A stretch of 64,000 nt of DNA from an uncultured delta proteobacterium (GCA_947259215.1 CAMYLJ010000015.1:1-64000), one strand, 5' to 3'. Positions 1 to 7,781 are shown, counted from the first letter of the stretch. Notes: generated from the letters alone by a model not told the origin. Program-made: numbers and translations.

Positions 1-16
1 GCTGAGCTACAGCCCC
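1..16 (-). tRNA. tRNA-Ala, 5' end only (clipped by window edge)
   Basis: The reverse complement of these 16 bases reads GGGGCTGTAGCTCAGC, the usual 5' acceptor and D-arm start of bacterial tRNA-Ala. The anticodon lies outside the window, so the isoacceptor cannot be read. A good promoter sits directly upstream at 26-53 on the same strand, which supports a real gene start rather than a chance match. Confidence 0.65.
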
Positions 17-25
17 ACGCGGCTC

Positions 26-53
26 AGGCTAGCGCCGCGCGGGGGGGTGTCAA
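26..53 (-). promoter_or_regulatory. sigma70-type promoter of the clipped tRNA-Ala
   Basis: On the minus strand a perfect TTGACA (48-53) is followed after 16 bp by TAGCCT (26-31), and transcription would begin close to position 19, a few bases before the tRNA. It is the clearest housekeeping promoter in the window and shows that this genome uses TTGACA-like -35 boxes. Confidence 0.6.
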
Positions 54-104
54 AGCAGGATTGTGGCGGTCAAGCGCCGTGGGAAGCCCTCCGAAGAGGC
101 TCCC

Positions 105-674
105 ATGACAGGGAGCCGGGCGATCGCGATCGGACTCATGGCGGCGCTGCTGGGCGCGCCCGCGGCGGCCGAGGTCTACCGCTGGCGCGACGCGGACGGG
201 CGGGAGCACTTCACCACCGAGCTGCACCGCGTGCCTGCCCGCTACCGGGATCAGGCCGAGCAGGAGGCCTCCCGGCCGCGCGGGACCGTGAACCGGTCCC
301 AGGCTCCCGCCGCACCGGCTCCCGAGCCGGCGGCGGTGCCCGAGCCGGGCGGGGCCGGGGCGGCCGATCCGGTGGAGGGCGAGCGGATCGCGGGTCGCAG
401 CGAGGCGGAGTGGCGCCAGCGTGCCGCCGGATCGGCGGACCGGATTCGCGAGCTGGAGACGGTGGTCTTGGCCTGTGGCGAGTCGCCCTTGCCCGGGGCC
501 GAGTTCGACTCCAACGGCCAGCGCCGGATCAAGCGCCAGCACGCCGAGCGCCAGCGGGCCGCGGCGGATCGCTGCTCCGAGGCCCGCTTCCAGCTCGACG
601 CCGCCCGCCGCGCCGACGCCAAGATGCGCGAGAACGCCCGCACGCGGGGCGTGCCGCCGGGCTGGCTGCGCTAG
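105..674 (+). CDS. secreted DUF4124-like protein
   Basis: A protein of 189 residues. Residues 1 to about 20 form a signal peptide ending in an Ala-rich stretch (APAAA) before EVYRWRDADGREHFT, which is the typical start of DUF4124 domains (a small periplasmic beta domain of unknown role). A Pro/Ala-rich linker follows, then a charged, probably helical C-terminal half rich in Arg, Ala and Glu. ATG 105 is preferred over an upstream GTG at 63 because the signal peptide begins there and a GAAGAGG-like ribosome site precedes it. No enzymatic motif is visible. It lies between two tRNA genes and has no obvious operon partner. Confidence 0.7.
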   Translation: MTGSRAIAIGLMAALLGAPAAAEVYRWRDADGREHFTTELHRVPARYRDQAEQEASRPRGTVNRSQAPAAPAPEPAAVPEPGGAGAADPVEGERIAGRSEAEWRQRAAGSADRIRELETVVLACGESPLPGAEFDSNGQRRIKRQHAERQRAAADRCSEARFQLDAARRADAKMRENARTRGVPPGWLR

Positions 675-756
675 GCCCCAGCCTCGAAAACCCTTCGATT
701 GCCCGCATCTACGCCCCTGTAGCGAGGGGCGGGCCGTGGTACTCTACGCGGCTCGC

Positions 757-844
757 GCCGGAGTGGCGGAACTGGCATACGCAGGGCCCTCAAAAGGCCC
801 CGGTCCTCGAGGCCGTGTGGGTTCGAATCCCACCTCCGGCACCA
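757..844 (+). tRNA. tRNA-Leu (anticodon CAA), CCA encoded
   Basis: The acceptor strands GCCGGAG (757-763) and CTCCGGC (834-840) pair perfectly, followed by discriminator A and an encoded CCA. The anticodon stem GGGCC/GGCCC encloses the loop CTCAAAA, giving anticodon CAA, which reads UUG. A long variable arm, as expected for class II tRNAs, precedes the T arm with GGTTCGAATCC. A possible -10 box TACTCT lies at 740-745, about 12 bp before the mature 5' end. Confidence 0.95.
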
Positions 845-939
845 CGCCGAGAGCAGCCCCGAGGGTTCGAATGCGCGGTCCGTCCGTGGCGTCCAACCGG
901 AATCGCGCGAGAGGGGCGCGGCACAGGAGAGGAGATTCC

Positions 940-1293
940 ATGCACAAGGTCGTCACTGGGTTGGTTGCTTCGATGTTCGTCCTGGGCGCGGCGGGAGCCG
1001 CCGACGCCGGCACGTGCGACGAGCTCGAGGGCATGCACCGTCAGTTCACGGGCAAGCTCGACAAGATCGACAAGAAGAAGGGCCGCATCTACGTCGACAA
1101 CCGCAAGGGCGACAAGGTCCAGTTCTTCATGATCGACGACCCCCCCACGAAGGTCGGGACCGAGGTGGCGGATCTGGAGCGCCCGGACTTCGACTCCCTG
1201 AAGAAGGAAGACTGGGTCACCGTGTACTGGAAGTTCACGGACAAGCCGCGCAAGGCCTACTGCATCGACGTGCTTCCGCCCCGCGAGGAGTAG
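940..1293 (+). CDS. small secreted protein, VYW...IDVL family
   Basis: A protein of 117 residues with an N-terminal signal peptide (about residues 1-24, MHKVVTGLVASMFVLGAAG then ADA before the mature GTCDELEG). The mature part is small, charged and probably all beta, with a Lys-rich turn followed by alternating hydrophobic residues and a C-terminal segment DWVTVYWKFTDKPRKAYCID. It has two Cys (near the mature N-terminus and near the C-terminus) that could form a disulfide. The start is fixed by an AGGAGAGGAG ribosome site just upstream. The C-terminal pattern resembles that of the secreted protein at 61998-62435, so the two may be paralogues. The function is unknown. Confidence 0.75.
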   Translation: MHKVVTGLVASMFVLGAAGAADAGTCDELEGMHRQFTGKLDKIDKKKGRIYVDNRKGDKVQFFMIDDPPTKVGTEVADLERPDFDSLKKEDWVTVYWKFTDKPRKAYCIDVLPPREE

Positions 1294-1311
1294 GGCCGTC
1301 CGAGCTCGAGC

Positions 1312-1348
1312 GCGAGGCCCCTCGCCCCTGCCGGCGGGGGGCCTTCGC
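1312..1348 (+). terminator. GC-rich hairpin after the small secreted protein gene
   Basis: GCGAGGCCCC (1312-1321) pairs with GGGGCCTTCGC (1338-1348), leaving one bulged T. It lies 18 bp after the stop codon at 1293 and before moeB. There is no T tract, so intrinsic termination is only possible, not shown. Confidence 0.35.
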
Positions 1349-1378
1349 GTTCGGGGGCGGCCCCGGTACCCTCTGGCC

Positions 1379-2527
1379 ATGGCGCGCGACCTGCGACCCG
1401 ATCAGTACGAACGCTACAAGCGGCACCTGATCCTGCCGGAGCTGGGCCTGCGCGGGCAGCAGGCGCTGCTCGAGGCGCGCGTGCTGCTGGTCGGGGCCGG
1501 CGGGCTGGGCTGCCCCCTGGCCCAGTATCTGGCCGCCGCCGGCGTGGGGACGCTCGGCCTGGTGGACTTCGACGTGGTGGACGTGTCGAACCTCCAGCGC
1601 CAGGTGCTGTACGGGACGGCGGACGTGGGGCGGCCGAAGCTGGAGGTGGCGCGCGAACGGATCGCCGCCCAGAACCCGGATGTCGCGGTCGAGCCGCACC
1701 CGGTTCACCTGAGCTCGGAGAACGCCCTGGAGATTCTCGGCGCCTACGACGTGGTGGTGGACGGCACCGACAACTTCCCCACCCGCTACCTGACGAACGA
1801 TGCCTGCGTGCTCCTCGGCAAGCCGAACGTGCACGGCTCGATCTTCCGCTTCGACGGCCAGGCCACGGTCTTCGATGCCACCCGCGGGCCCTGCTACCGC
1901 TGCCTCTACCCGGAGCCCCCGCCGCCGGGCCTGGTGCCCTCGTGCGCGGAGGGCGGCGTGCTCGGTGTGCTGCCGGGAATGATCGCACTGATCCAGGCGA
2001 CGGAGACGATCAAGCTCGTCACCGGTATCGGCGAGCCCCTGATCGGACGGCTCGTGCAGTACTCGGCCCTCGAGCTGAGCTTCAGCGAGTTCCGGCTGCG
2101 CAAGGACCCGGACTGCCCGGTCTGTGGCAGCTCGCCCAGCGTGACCGAGCTGATCGACTACGACGCCTTCTGCGCGCCGCGGCCGGAGGAGGCCGAGCGC
2201 CCGGTGCGCGAGGTGACCCCCACGGAGGTGGCGGCGCGGCGCGAGGGCGGCGCGGAGTTCCTGCTGCTCGACGTGCGGGAGGCCCACGAGCGGGAGATCG
2301 CCAGCATCGCGGGTGCCACCTGGATCCCGCTGGGCGAGCTCGAGCGCCGCGCGGGCGAGCTGGCGGACTGGAAGGAGCGCCCGCTGGTCGTCCACTGCAA
2401 GACCGGCGGCCGCAGCGCCACGGCTTGCCGGCTGCTGGAGGACCTGGGCTTCCGCGACGTCATCAGCATGGCCGGCGGGATCGATCTCTGGTCCCAGGCC
2501 GTGGATCCGGAGGTCCCGCGCTACTAG
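1379..2527 (+). CDS. moeB: MoeB/ThiF-type adenylyltransferase with C-terminal rhodanese domain
   Basis: A 382-residue E1-like enzyme that adenylates the C-terminal Gly-Gly of ubiquitin-like sulfur carriers (MoaD/ThiS) in cofactor biosynthesis. Residues 10-250 are the ThiF fold, with the nucleotide motif GAGGLG at 39-44 and two zinc CxxC pairs (CYRC and CPVC). Residues about 280-378 form a rhodanese domain whose active-site Cys is at 340 in HCKTGGRS. This is the MOCS3/Uba4-like arrangement, which both activates and sulfurates the carrier. ATG 1379 is preceded by TACCCT at 1367-1372 without a Shine-Dalgarno sequence. Two MoaD-like proteins in the AOR operon (30400 and 32087) are plausible partners, which is an inference. 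Confidence 0.92.
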   Translation: MARDLRPDQYERYKRHLILPELGLRGQQALLEARVLLVGAGGLGCPLAQYLAAAGVGTLGLVDFDVVDVSNLQRQVLYGTADVGRPKLEVARERIAAQNPDVAVEPHPVHLSSENALEILGAYDVVVDGTDNFPTRYLTNDACVLLGKPNVHGSIFRFDGQATVFDATRGPCYRCLYPEPPPPGLVPSCAEGGVLGVLPGMIALIQATETIKLVTGIGEPLIGRLVQYSALELSFSEFRLRKDPDCPVCGSSPSVTELIDYDAFCAPRPEEAERPVREVTPTEVAARREGGAEFLLLDVREAHEREIASIAGATWIPLGELERRAGELADWKERPLVVHCKTGGRSATACRLLEDLGFRDVISMAGGIDLWSQAVDPEVPRY

Positions 2528-2529
2528 CC

Positions 2530-2883
2530 ATGGCCCGTCCCGTCATTCCCGATCCGCTCACCCGCCGCCATCTGGTGGAAGGCGAGCTCGACCCGACGAA
2601 GGCCCTGCGGATCGCCGAGGCCTACCTCGAGGAGGGCCGCGACTGCGACGCGGTGCCCTTCCTGCGCAAGGCGGAGGCCCGCGAGCAGCTCGAGGCCTTG
2701 CGCGAGCGCGCGGTGGAGTCGGGCGACGCCTTCCTGCTGCGTCAGGCGTCGGGCGCCCTCGGCGACGAGCCCGGCCCGGAGCGCTGGCGCAGCCTGGCGG
2801 CGAACGCGCGCCGCCTCGGCAAGGAGGTGTCCGCGCGCGACGCCGAGCGCCAGGCGGAGCTCGACGCCCTGTCGTCGGATTGA
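2530..2883 (+). CDS. small helical protein of unknown function
   Basis: A 117-residue cytoplasmic protein that starts 2 bp after moeB and is probably co-transcribed with it. It is almost entirely Ala/Leu/Glu/Arg, and helices are predicted by eye. Segments such as ALRIAEAYLEEGRDCDAVPF look like a single TPR-like helical hairpin, with further helices around ERWRSLAANARRLGKEV. It has no signal peptide, no membrane segment and no recognised catalytic motif. High charge and codon use match its neighbours. It could be a small scaffold or a degenerate TPR protein; I do not recognise a named family. Confidence 0.6.
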   Translation: MARPVIPDPLTRRHLVEGELDPTKALRIAEAYLEEGRDCDAVPFLRKAEAREQLEALRERAVESGDAFLLRQASGALGDEPGPERWRSLAANARRLGKEVSARDAERQAELDALSSD

Positions 2884-2908
2884 GGGGCCGGGGGTCGCCT
2901 CCTACACT
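2880..2908 (+). promoter_or_regulatory. promoter of the first SCP2-like gene, apparently leaderless
   Basis: TTGAGG (2880-2885) and TACACT (2903-2908) are separated by exactly 17 bp, and only 6 bp separate the -10 box from ATG 2915. Transcription would therefore begin at or next to the start codon. There is no Shine-Dalgarno sequence between them. Confidence 0.5.
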
Positions 2909-2914
2909 CGCGCC

Positions 2915-3241
2915 ATGGACCTGGCGGAGTGGACGGCGGCCTGGCTGCACGAGCACTTCCGGGCGGACGCCGCCCGGGGCGTGGCGGCGGTGTTCGAGCT
3001 CGTGCTCAGCGGGCCCGACACCGGGACCGTCTGTGTCCAGGTGGAGGAGGGCCGCATCAAGGCCTGCGTCGGCCGGGACGCGGCGCCGGACGTCCGCTAC
3101 ACGCTTTCGTCCGACGACTGGCGCGACTTCCTGGCGGGCCGCGCCAGCGCGGAGATGCTGGCCATGACCGGCCGGGTCCGGATCGAGGGCGACCACGCGC
3201 TGGCGCTGAAGCTCCGCGCGCTCTTCCGGAGGACGGCATAG
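2915..3241 (+). CDS. SCP2-like sterol/lipid-binding domain protein
   Basis: A 108-residue protein consisting of one SCP2-like domain. Alternating hydrophobic strands (VFELVLSG, TVCVQVEEG) are followed by SSDDWRDFLAGRAS and the C-terminal signature GRVRIEGDHALALKLRALF typical of the fold. SCP2 domains form a hydrophobic tunnel for sterols, fatty acyl chains or acyl-CoA; the ligand here is unknown. The stop TAG (3239-3241) overlaps the likely ATA start of uvrA. A second protein of the same type lies at 7413-7781 and shares the same closing motif. Confidence 0.75.
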   Translation: MDLAEWTAAWLHEHFRADAARGVAAVFELVLSGPDTGTVCVQVEEGRIKACVGRDAAPDVRYTLSSDDWRDFLAGRASAEMLAMTGRVRIEGDHALALKLRALFRRTA

Positions 3242-6000
3242 CCGGCGCCTCCGAAATCCGCATCACCGGGGCCCGCTCCCACAACCTGAAGGGGGTGAGC
3301 TGCACGATCCCCCTGCGGCGGCTCACGGTGGTGACGGGGCCTTCGGGCTCCGGCAAGTCGAGCCTCGCCTTCGACACGCTCTACGCCGAAGGCCAGCGAC
3401 GCTACGTGGTGTCGCTCTCGACGTACGCGCGCCAGTTCCTCGAGCGCTTGCCGCGGCCCGACGTGGACGCCATCTCGCACCTGCCGCCGGCCATCGCGAT
3501 CGAGCAGCGCAACACGGTGACGAACGCGCGCTCCACGGTGGGGACGGCCACCGAGATCCTGGACCACCTGCGGCTCCTGTGGGCCAAGGTCGGCGAGGCC
3601 CGCTGCCCGGACTGCGAGCGCCCGGTGGAGCGGGGCACGGTGCAGGGCGTGGCCGACGCGGTGCTGGCGCGCTGGGAAGGGAAGCGTGCCTCGGTCGGCG
3701 CGCCGCTCCCGGCAGGCGGCAAGGCGGGCGAGCTGCGCGACGCGCTGGTCGCCGAAGGCTGGGGCCGGCTGCTGGACGGCGAAGGGCAGGTGGTGGCCCT
3801 CGAGGAGGTCTCGGCCCGCGGGTTCGCGAAGCTGCGGCGCGAGGGGGCGCTGGTGCTGGTGGACCGCCTGCGCCTGGACGGGGAGGGCGGCCGCACGCGC
3901 CTGGCCGAGGCCGTGGCCGCGGCCTTCGCGCGCGGCGGCGGCGTGGCGGAGATCGTGAGCGAGGCCGGCGAGCGCGAGTCCTTCCGCGAGGGGTTCGCCT
4001 GCGACGGCTGCGGCCGGCGCCTGCCCGCGCCGGAGCCCGCGCTCTTCTCCTTCAACAGCCCGCTCGGCGCCTGCCCCGAGTGCCAGGGCTTCGGGCGCGT
4101 GGCGGCGCTGGATCCCGAGCGCCTGGTGCCCGACGCGACCCGCTCGCTGCGCCAGAACGCGATCGCTCCCTTCCGCACCCCGTCGAACCGCGACTGCCAG
4201 CGCGATCTCCTGCGCGCCGCCAAGCGCCTGGGCATCCCCGACGATGCGCCCTTCAGCGCCCTCAGCGCAGCCCACAAGCGCGTGGTCTTCGAGGGAGAGG
4301 ACGACGGCCCCTGGTACGGCGTGCGGGGCTTCTTCGAGTACCTGGAGCGCCGCCGCTACAAGGTGCAGGCGCGGATCCAGATCGCGCGCTACCGGCGCTT
4401 CGATCCCTGCCCGGCCTGCGCGGGTCACCGCCTGCGGCCCGAGGCCCTGTGCGTGCGCGTGGCCGGCCGGCACCTGGGCGAGGCCAGCGCCGCGACGATC
4501 GGGGAGCTCGGCGCCTGGCTCGGCGAGCTGGCGCTGTCGGACGCGCAGATCGCCCGGGCGGGGCGCCTGCGCGAGGGGCTGCGCGCGCGGGTGGAGACGG
4601 CGCGGGAGGTGGGCCTCGGCTACCTCGCGCTCTCGCGGCCGATGCGAACGCTGTCGGGGGGAGAGGCCCAGCGCATCCAGCTGGCGACGGCGCTCGGGGG
4701 CGCGCTGACCTCGGCCCTCTACGTCCTCGACGAGCCTTCGATCGGTCTCCACGCCCGGGACGTGGCGCGGCTGCTGGCGGTGATGCGCCGGATTCGCGAC
4801 CGGGGCAACACCCTGGTGGTGGTGGAGCACGCGCCGGAGGTGGTAGCCGCCGCCGACCACGTGATCGATCTCGGGCCGGGCTCGGGGCGCCTCGGGGGGG
4901 AGTGCGTGGTCGAGGGGCCGGTGGCGGCGGTGCGCGACCACGCCTCGTCGCTCACCGGGCGCGCCCTGCGCGGCGAGCTGGGACGCGAACCGCGGCGCGC
5001 GCGCCGTCCGCGCGGCGAGCTGGTGATCGAGGGCGCGAGCGAGAACAACCTGGCCGACCTGTGCGTCACGCTTCCGCTCGGTCAGCTGGTGGTGGTGACC
5101 GGGGTTTCCGGCGCGGGCAAGTCCACGCTCGTGCGGAGCGTCCTGGTGGGGCAGCTGCGCGGCGAGCCGGAGCGCGGCGCGTGCCGCGGGATCCGCGGCG
5201 CGGAGCAGGTGCGTGAGGTGGTGGTGGTGGATCCGACCCCGCCCGCCCGCAGCGCGCGCTCGAACCCGGCCACGGTGTCGAAGTCCTTCGACGGCATCCG
5301 CCGCCGTTTCGCGTCGACCCGCGAGGCGCGCCGGCGCGGGCTCGGCCCGGGCTGGTTCTCCTTCAACGTTCCGGGCGGACGCTGCGAGGCCTGCGAGGGC
5401 AGCGGTCAGACCGTGGTGGACATGCAGTTCCTGGAGGATGTGCGCGTTCCCTGCGAGCGCTGCGGCGGCACGCGCTACACCGCGGAGGCCCGCGGGCTGC
5501 TTCTCGAGGGGCGGAGCATCGTGGAGGTGCTGGACCTCACCCTGGACGAGGCGGTCTCCGCCTTTGCGGGCGACCCGCTGGTCGAGCCGAAGCTCGAGCC
5601 GTTCGTGCGCGTCGGACTCGGCTACCTGACGCTCGGCCAGCCGCTGTCCACGCTCTCGGGCGGCGAGGCGCAGCGGTTGCGTCTGGCCCAGGCGCTCGCC
5701 GCCGGGGACGCCCGCGGCGGTCTCTTCGTGCTGGACGAGCCCACCACGGGGCTCCACCCGGCCGAGGTGGAGGTGCTGGTGGCGTGCCTCGACGAGCTGC
5801 TCGACGCGGGCGGGAGCGTGCTGGTGGTGGAGCACAACCTGGACCTGATCCGGCGCGCGGACCACGTCCTCGACCTGGGGCCCGAGGGTGGGCCGGATGG
5901 GGGCCGCGTGGTGGCCCAGGGGACGCCCGCCACCGTGGCCAGATCCAGAAAAAGCTATACGGGAAGAGCACTTCGGGGAGAGTTGCTAGAACTGGCCTGA
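3238..6000 (+). CDS. uvrA: excinuclease ABC subunit A (UvrA)
   Basis: The DNA damage sensor of nucleotide excision repair: a dimeric ABC ATPase that loads UvrB. About 920 residues, close to the usual 940. The first ATPase half has Walker A GPSGSGKSS at 34-42 and a zinc site (CPDC). The UvrB-binding insert follows, with a second zinc module (CDGC ... CPEC) and LSGGEAQRIQL. The second half has GVSGAGKST, CEAC ... CERC, LSGGEAQRLRL and LDEPTTGLH. The retained UvrB-binding domain argues against the UvrA2 class. No ATG, GTG or TTG is suitably placed: the conserved N-terminus begins at ATA 3238, four bases after GGAGGA, inside an ATAG overlap with the previous stop. The start is therefore unusual and uncertain. 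Confidence 0.93.
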   Translation: MAGASEIRITGARSHNLKGVSCTIPLRRLTVVTGPSGSGKSSLAFDTLYAEGQRRYVVSLSTYARQFLERLPRPDVDAISHLPPAIAIEQRNTVTNARSTVGTATEILDHLRLLWAKVGEARCPDCERPVERGTVQGVADAVLARWEGKRASVGAPLPAGGKAGELRDALVAEGWGRLLDGEGQVVALEEVSARGFAKLRREGALVLVDRLRLDGEGGRTRLAEAVAAAFARGGGVAEIVSEAGERESFREGFACDGCGRRLPAPEPALFSFNSPLGACPECQGFGRVAALDPERLVPDATRSLRQNAIAPFRTPSNRDCQRDLLRAAKRLGIPDDAPFSALSAAHKRVVFEGEDDGPWYGVRGFFEYLERRRYKVQARIQIARYRRFDPCPACAGHRLRPEALCVRVAGRHLGEASAATIGELGAWLGELALSDAQIARAGRLREGLRARVETAREVGLGYLALSRPMRTLSGGEAQRIQLATALGGALTSALYVLDEPSIGLHARDVARLLAVMRRIRDRGNTLVVVEHAPEVVAAADHVIDLGPGSGRLGGECVVEGPVAAVRDHASSLTGRALRGELGREPRRARRPRGELVIEGASENNLADLCVTLPLGQLVVVTGVSGAGKSTLVRSVLVGQLRGEPERGACRGIRGAEQVREVVVVDPTPPARSARSNPATVSKSFDGIRRRFASTREARRRGLGPGWFSFNVPGGRCEACEGSGQTVVDMQFLEDVRVPCERCGGTRYTAEARGLLLEGRSIVEVLDLTLDEAVSAFAGDPLVEPKLEPFVRVGLGYLTLGQPLSTLSGGEAQRLRLAQALAAGDARGGLFVLDEPTTGLHPAEVEVLVACLDELLDAGGSVLVVEHNLDLIRRADHVLDLGPEGGPDGGRVVAQGTPATVARSRKSYTGRALRGELLELA

Positions 6001-6043
6001 GGCGCCCGAACGCCCCCCTCACAAGCCGCTAAGACCTTCGGCC

Positions 6044-7315
6044 GTGCGCGCCGATAACGCCCACGTGCCCGCATCCGCAACGAAACCCGCTGCAGCGCCC
6101 CTCGGCGGCGTCGACGGCTTCCCCGAGCTGGTCGAGCGCTTCGGCAGCGTGGGGTCGGTCGGCGTGATCGTGGTCGACGCCAGCCCGCTGGCGCAGGTGG
6201 AACGGGTCTACGGGAGCGAGGCGCACCAGCGAACGCTCGCGGCGCTGGCGGCCGCGGTGGCCGAGGTGAGTGCCGGCGAGCGTCGCCCCGACGATCGCGT
6301 GCTGGTGCCGCGACTCGGTGGTGACGACGTGGCGCTGGTGCTGTTCCGCGCCAAGGACGACGCCGAGTTCTGGTGCGAGGGCCTGCAGGCCCTCGGCGCG
6401 GCGATCGCCGAGCACCTGACCAAGCAGGCGAGCCGGATCTTCTATCCCTACCTGCGCTCGGGCGAGCCGTTGTCCGTCGGCTGCTCCATCACCCTGCGCA
6501 ATCCGGTGCTCGCCGCCGCGCGCCAGCTCTCCGCGGCGCTTGCCGACGCGCGGGCCGAGGCGCTGCTCAATGCGGAGACGAGGCGACGCGAGCGGCGCCG
6601 AGGCTTCCTCCAGCTCCTCCTCGCCGAGGACATCAGCGTGCTCTTCGAGCCGATCGTGAACCTCTCGAGCCGCGAGGTGCTGGGCTACGAGGCGCTGGTT
6701 CGCGGACCCCAGGGCTCCGCGCTGCAGAGTCCGGGCGCCTTCTTCGCGGCGGCCGAGGAGGCGGGCCTGCTCTTCGAGGCCGACACGCTCTGCCGCCGGC
6801 GCGCGCTCGAGAGCGCGCACGGAGTCGGGCCGGGGAAGAAGCTCTTCCTGAACTGCCTGCCCTCGGCCATCCGCGACCCGAGCTTCCACGGCGCCACCCT
6901 GCGCAGCACCCTCGAGCGCCTGCGCCTGCGGCCCACGGACGTGGTGTTCGAGATCTCCGAGCGCGAGTCCATCGGCAACTTCGCCGTCTTCCGCGAAGCG
7001 CGCGATCACTTCGCCAGCATGGGCCTCGGGATCGCCCTCGACGACATGGGCGTCGGCTACTCCTCGCTCGAGGTGCTGATGGAGCTGGCGCCGGACTTCA
7101 TGAAGATCGACCAGTCCCTCGTGCGCGGGATCGACACCGACCCGCCGCGCCAGGAGCTGCTGCGCGCCCTGGGCTCCGTGGCCGGCAAGCTCGGCGCCAA
7201 GGTGATCGCGGAGGGGATCGAGACCAGCGAGGAGCTCACCACGGTCCAGGGCCTGGGCGTGCCCTTCGGCCAGGGCTACCTGCTCGGCCGCGCCGCACCC
7301 TTGAGCCGCGCCTAG
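6044..7315 (+). CDS. c-di-GMP phosphodiesterase with degenerate GGDEF and intact EAL domain
   Basis: A 423-residue soluble protein starting at GTG 6044. Residues about 30-160 resemble a GGDEF domain but carry GGDDV in place of GG[DE]EF, so cyclase activity is unlikely. Residues about 185-415 are an EAL domain with the catalytic set present: EAL at 216-218 (YEALVRG), FLNCLP, EISERES, ALDDMGVGYSSL, KIDQSLV, IAEGIET and GQGYLLGR. It should hydrolyse c-di-GMP, with the GGDEF remnant perhaps sensing GTP. There are no membrane segments. It stands alone after uvrA; a copy of the 70-bp hairpin element begins at its stop codon. Confidence 0.88.
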   Translation: MRADNAHVPASATKPAAAPLGGVDGFPELVERFGSVGSVGVIVVDASPLAQVERVYGSEAHQRTLAALAAAVAEVSAGERRPDDRVLVPRLGGDDVALVLFRAKDDAEFWCEGLQALGAAIAEHLTKQASRIFYPYLRSGEPLSVGCSITLRNPVLAAARQLSAALADARAEALLNAETRRRERRRGFLQLLLAEDISVLFEPIVNLSSREVLGYEALVRGPQGSALQSPGAFFAAAEEAGLLFEADTLCRRRALESAHGVGPGKKLFLNCLPSAIRDPSFHGATLRSTLERLRLRPTDVVFEISERESIGNFAVFREARDHFASMGLGIALDDMGVGYSSLEVLMELAPDFMKIDQSLVRGIDTDPPRQELLRALGSVAGKLGAKVIAEGIETSEELTTVQGLGVPFGQGYLLGRAAPLSRA

Positions 7316-7381
7316 CAGGCCGACACAAGACGAAGTCTCGAGTCGGCTTGCGCCGCAAACGGGCCCTTTGGGCTCCGTCAG
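7312..7381 (+). repeat. copy 1 of a dispersed 70-bp hairpin element
   Basis: From CTAGCAGGCCGAC to GGGCTCCGTCAG this segment matches the reverse complement of 32343-32413 with only about six differences and one indel. It contains the imperfect hairpin GCCGAC ... GTCGGC with an inner AAGAC/GTCT, the short palindrome TTGCGCCGCAA, and a second weak hairpin. It includes the stop codon of the EAL gene. It could be a transcription terminator or a REP-like element; copy 2 has perfect stems. Confidence 0.8.
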
Positions 7382-7397
7382 CCAGCTGCGTCCGCGG

Positions 7398-7403
7398 TAG
7401 ACT
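7398..7403 (+). promoter_or_regulatory. putative -10 box before the second SCP2-like gene
   Basis: TAGACT ends 9 bp before ATG 7413, with no Shine-Dalgarno sequence between them. CCGTCA at 7375-7380 would be the -35 at 17 bp spacing but is a weak match. It fits the short-leader pattern seen at other genes here. Confidence 0.35.
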
Positions 7404-7412
7404 GGTCGCGCC

Positions 7413-7781
7413 ATGTCCGAGCGCGTGCGGCCTCCCGAAGACATCCCTGCGGGCGAGTTCTTCACCCGCTGGATCGGGGACGCCGTGGCCGGGGACTCCG
7501 ACCGCCGCAGCAAGCTCGGCGGCACCGAGGCCACGGTCGAGTTCGAGCTCACGGGAAACCCGGCGCCGGTCGGGACCTGGACCGTGCAGATCACCGGCGG
7601 CCGGGTCTCGGGCCGTGAGGGGGCGGCGCCGGAGGCCGACCTGCACGTGCGCGTCGACGAGGCCACCTGGCGGGATCTCAACGCCGGGCGTATCTCGGCG
7701 CCGGAGGCGCTGCTGCGACGCCGGGTCCACGTGCGGGGCAGCTTTCTGCTGGCCCTGAAGCTGCACCTCATCCTGGGCTGA
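7413..7781 (+). CDS. SCP2-like sterol/lipid-binding domain protein (second copy)
   Basis: A 122-residue single-domain protein. After an acidic N-terminal segment, strands such as ATVEFELTG and TWTVQITGG lead to DLHVRVDEATWRDLNAGRIS and the closing RVHVRGSFLLALKLHLIL, the same layout as the protein at 2915-3241. A non-enzymatic lipid or acyl carrier is the expected role of the family; the ligand is unknown. It is probably monocistronic, flanked upstream by the hairpin element and downstream by the convergent HPF-like gene. The two SCP2-like genes are not adjacent, so any shared pathway is inferred. Confidence 0.72.
   Translation: MSERVRPPEDIPAGEFFTRWIGDAVAGDSDRRSKLGGTEATVEFELTGNPAPVGTWTVQITGGRVSGREGAAPEADLHVRVDEATWRDLNAGRISAPEALLRRRVHVRGSFLLALKLHLILG

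Noticed and set aside
63-104. Upstream GTG start at 63 for the DUF4124-like protein
   Set aside because: It would place a basic 14-residue segment before the signal peptide; ATG 105 has the better signal-peptide start and ribosome site.
3097-5865. Long open frame antisense to uvrA
   Set aside because: It lies fully opposite uvrA, encodes His/Arg/Ala-rich sequence with no family resemblance, and is expected in GC-rich DNA.
3238-6000. UvrA2-type protein lacking UvrB binding
   Set aside because: The UvrB-binding insert and both zinc modules are present, so canonical UvrA is favoured.
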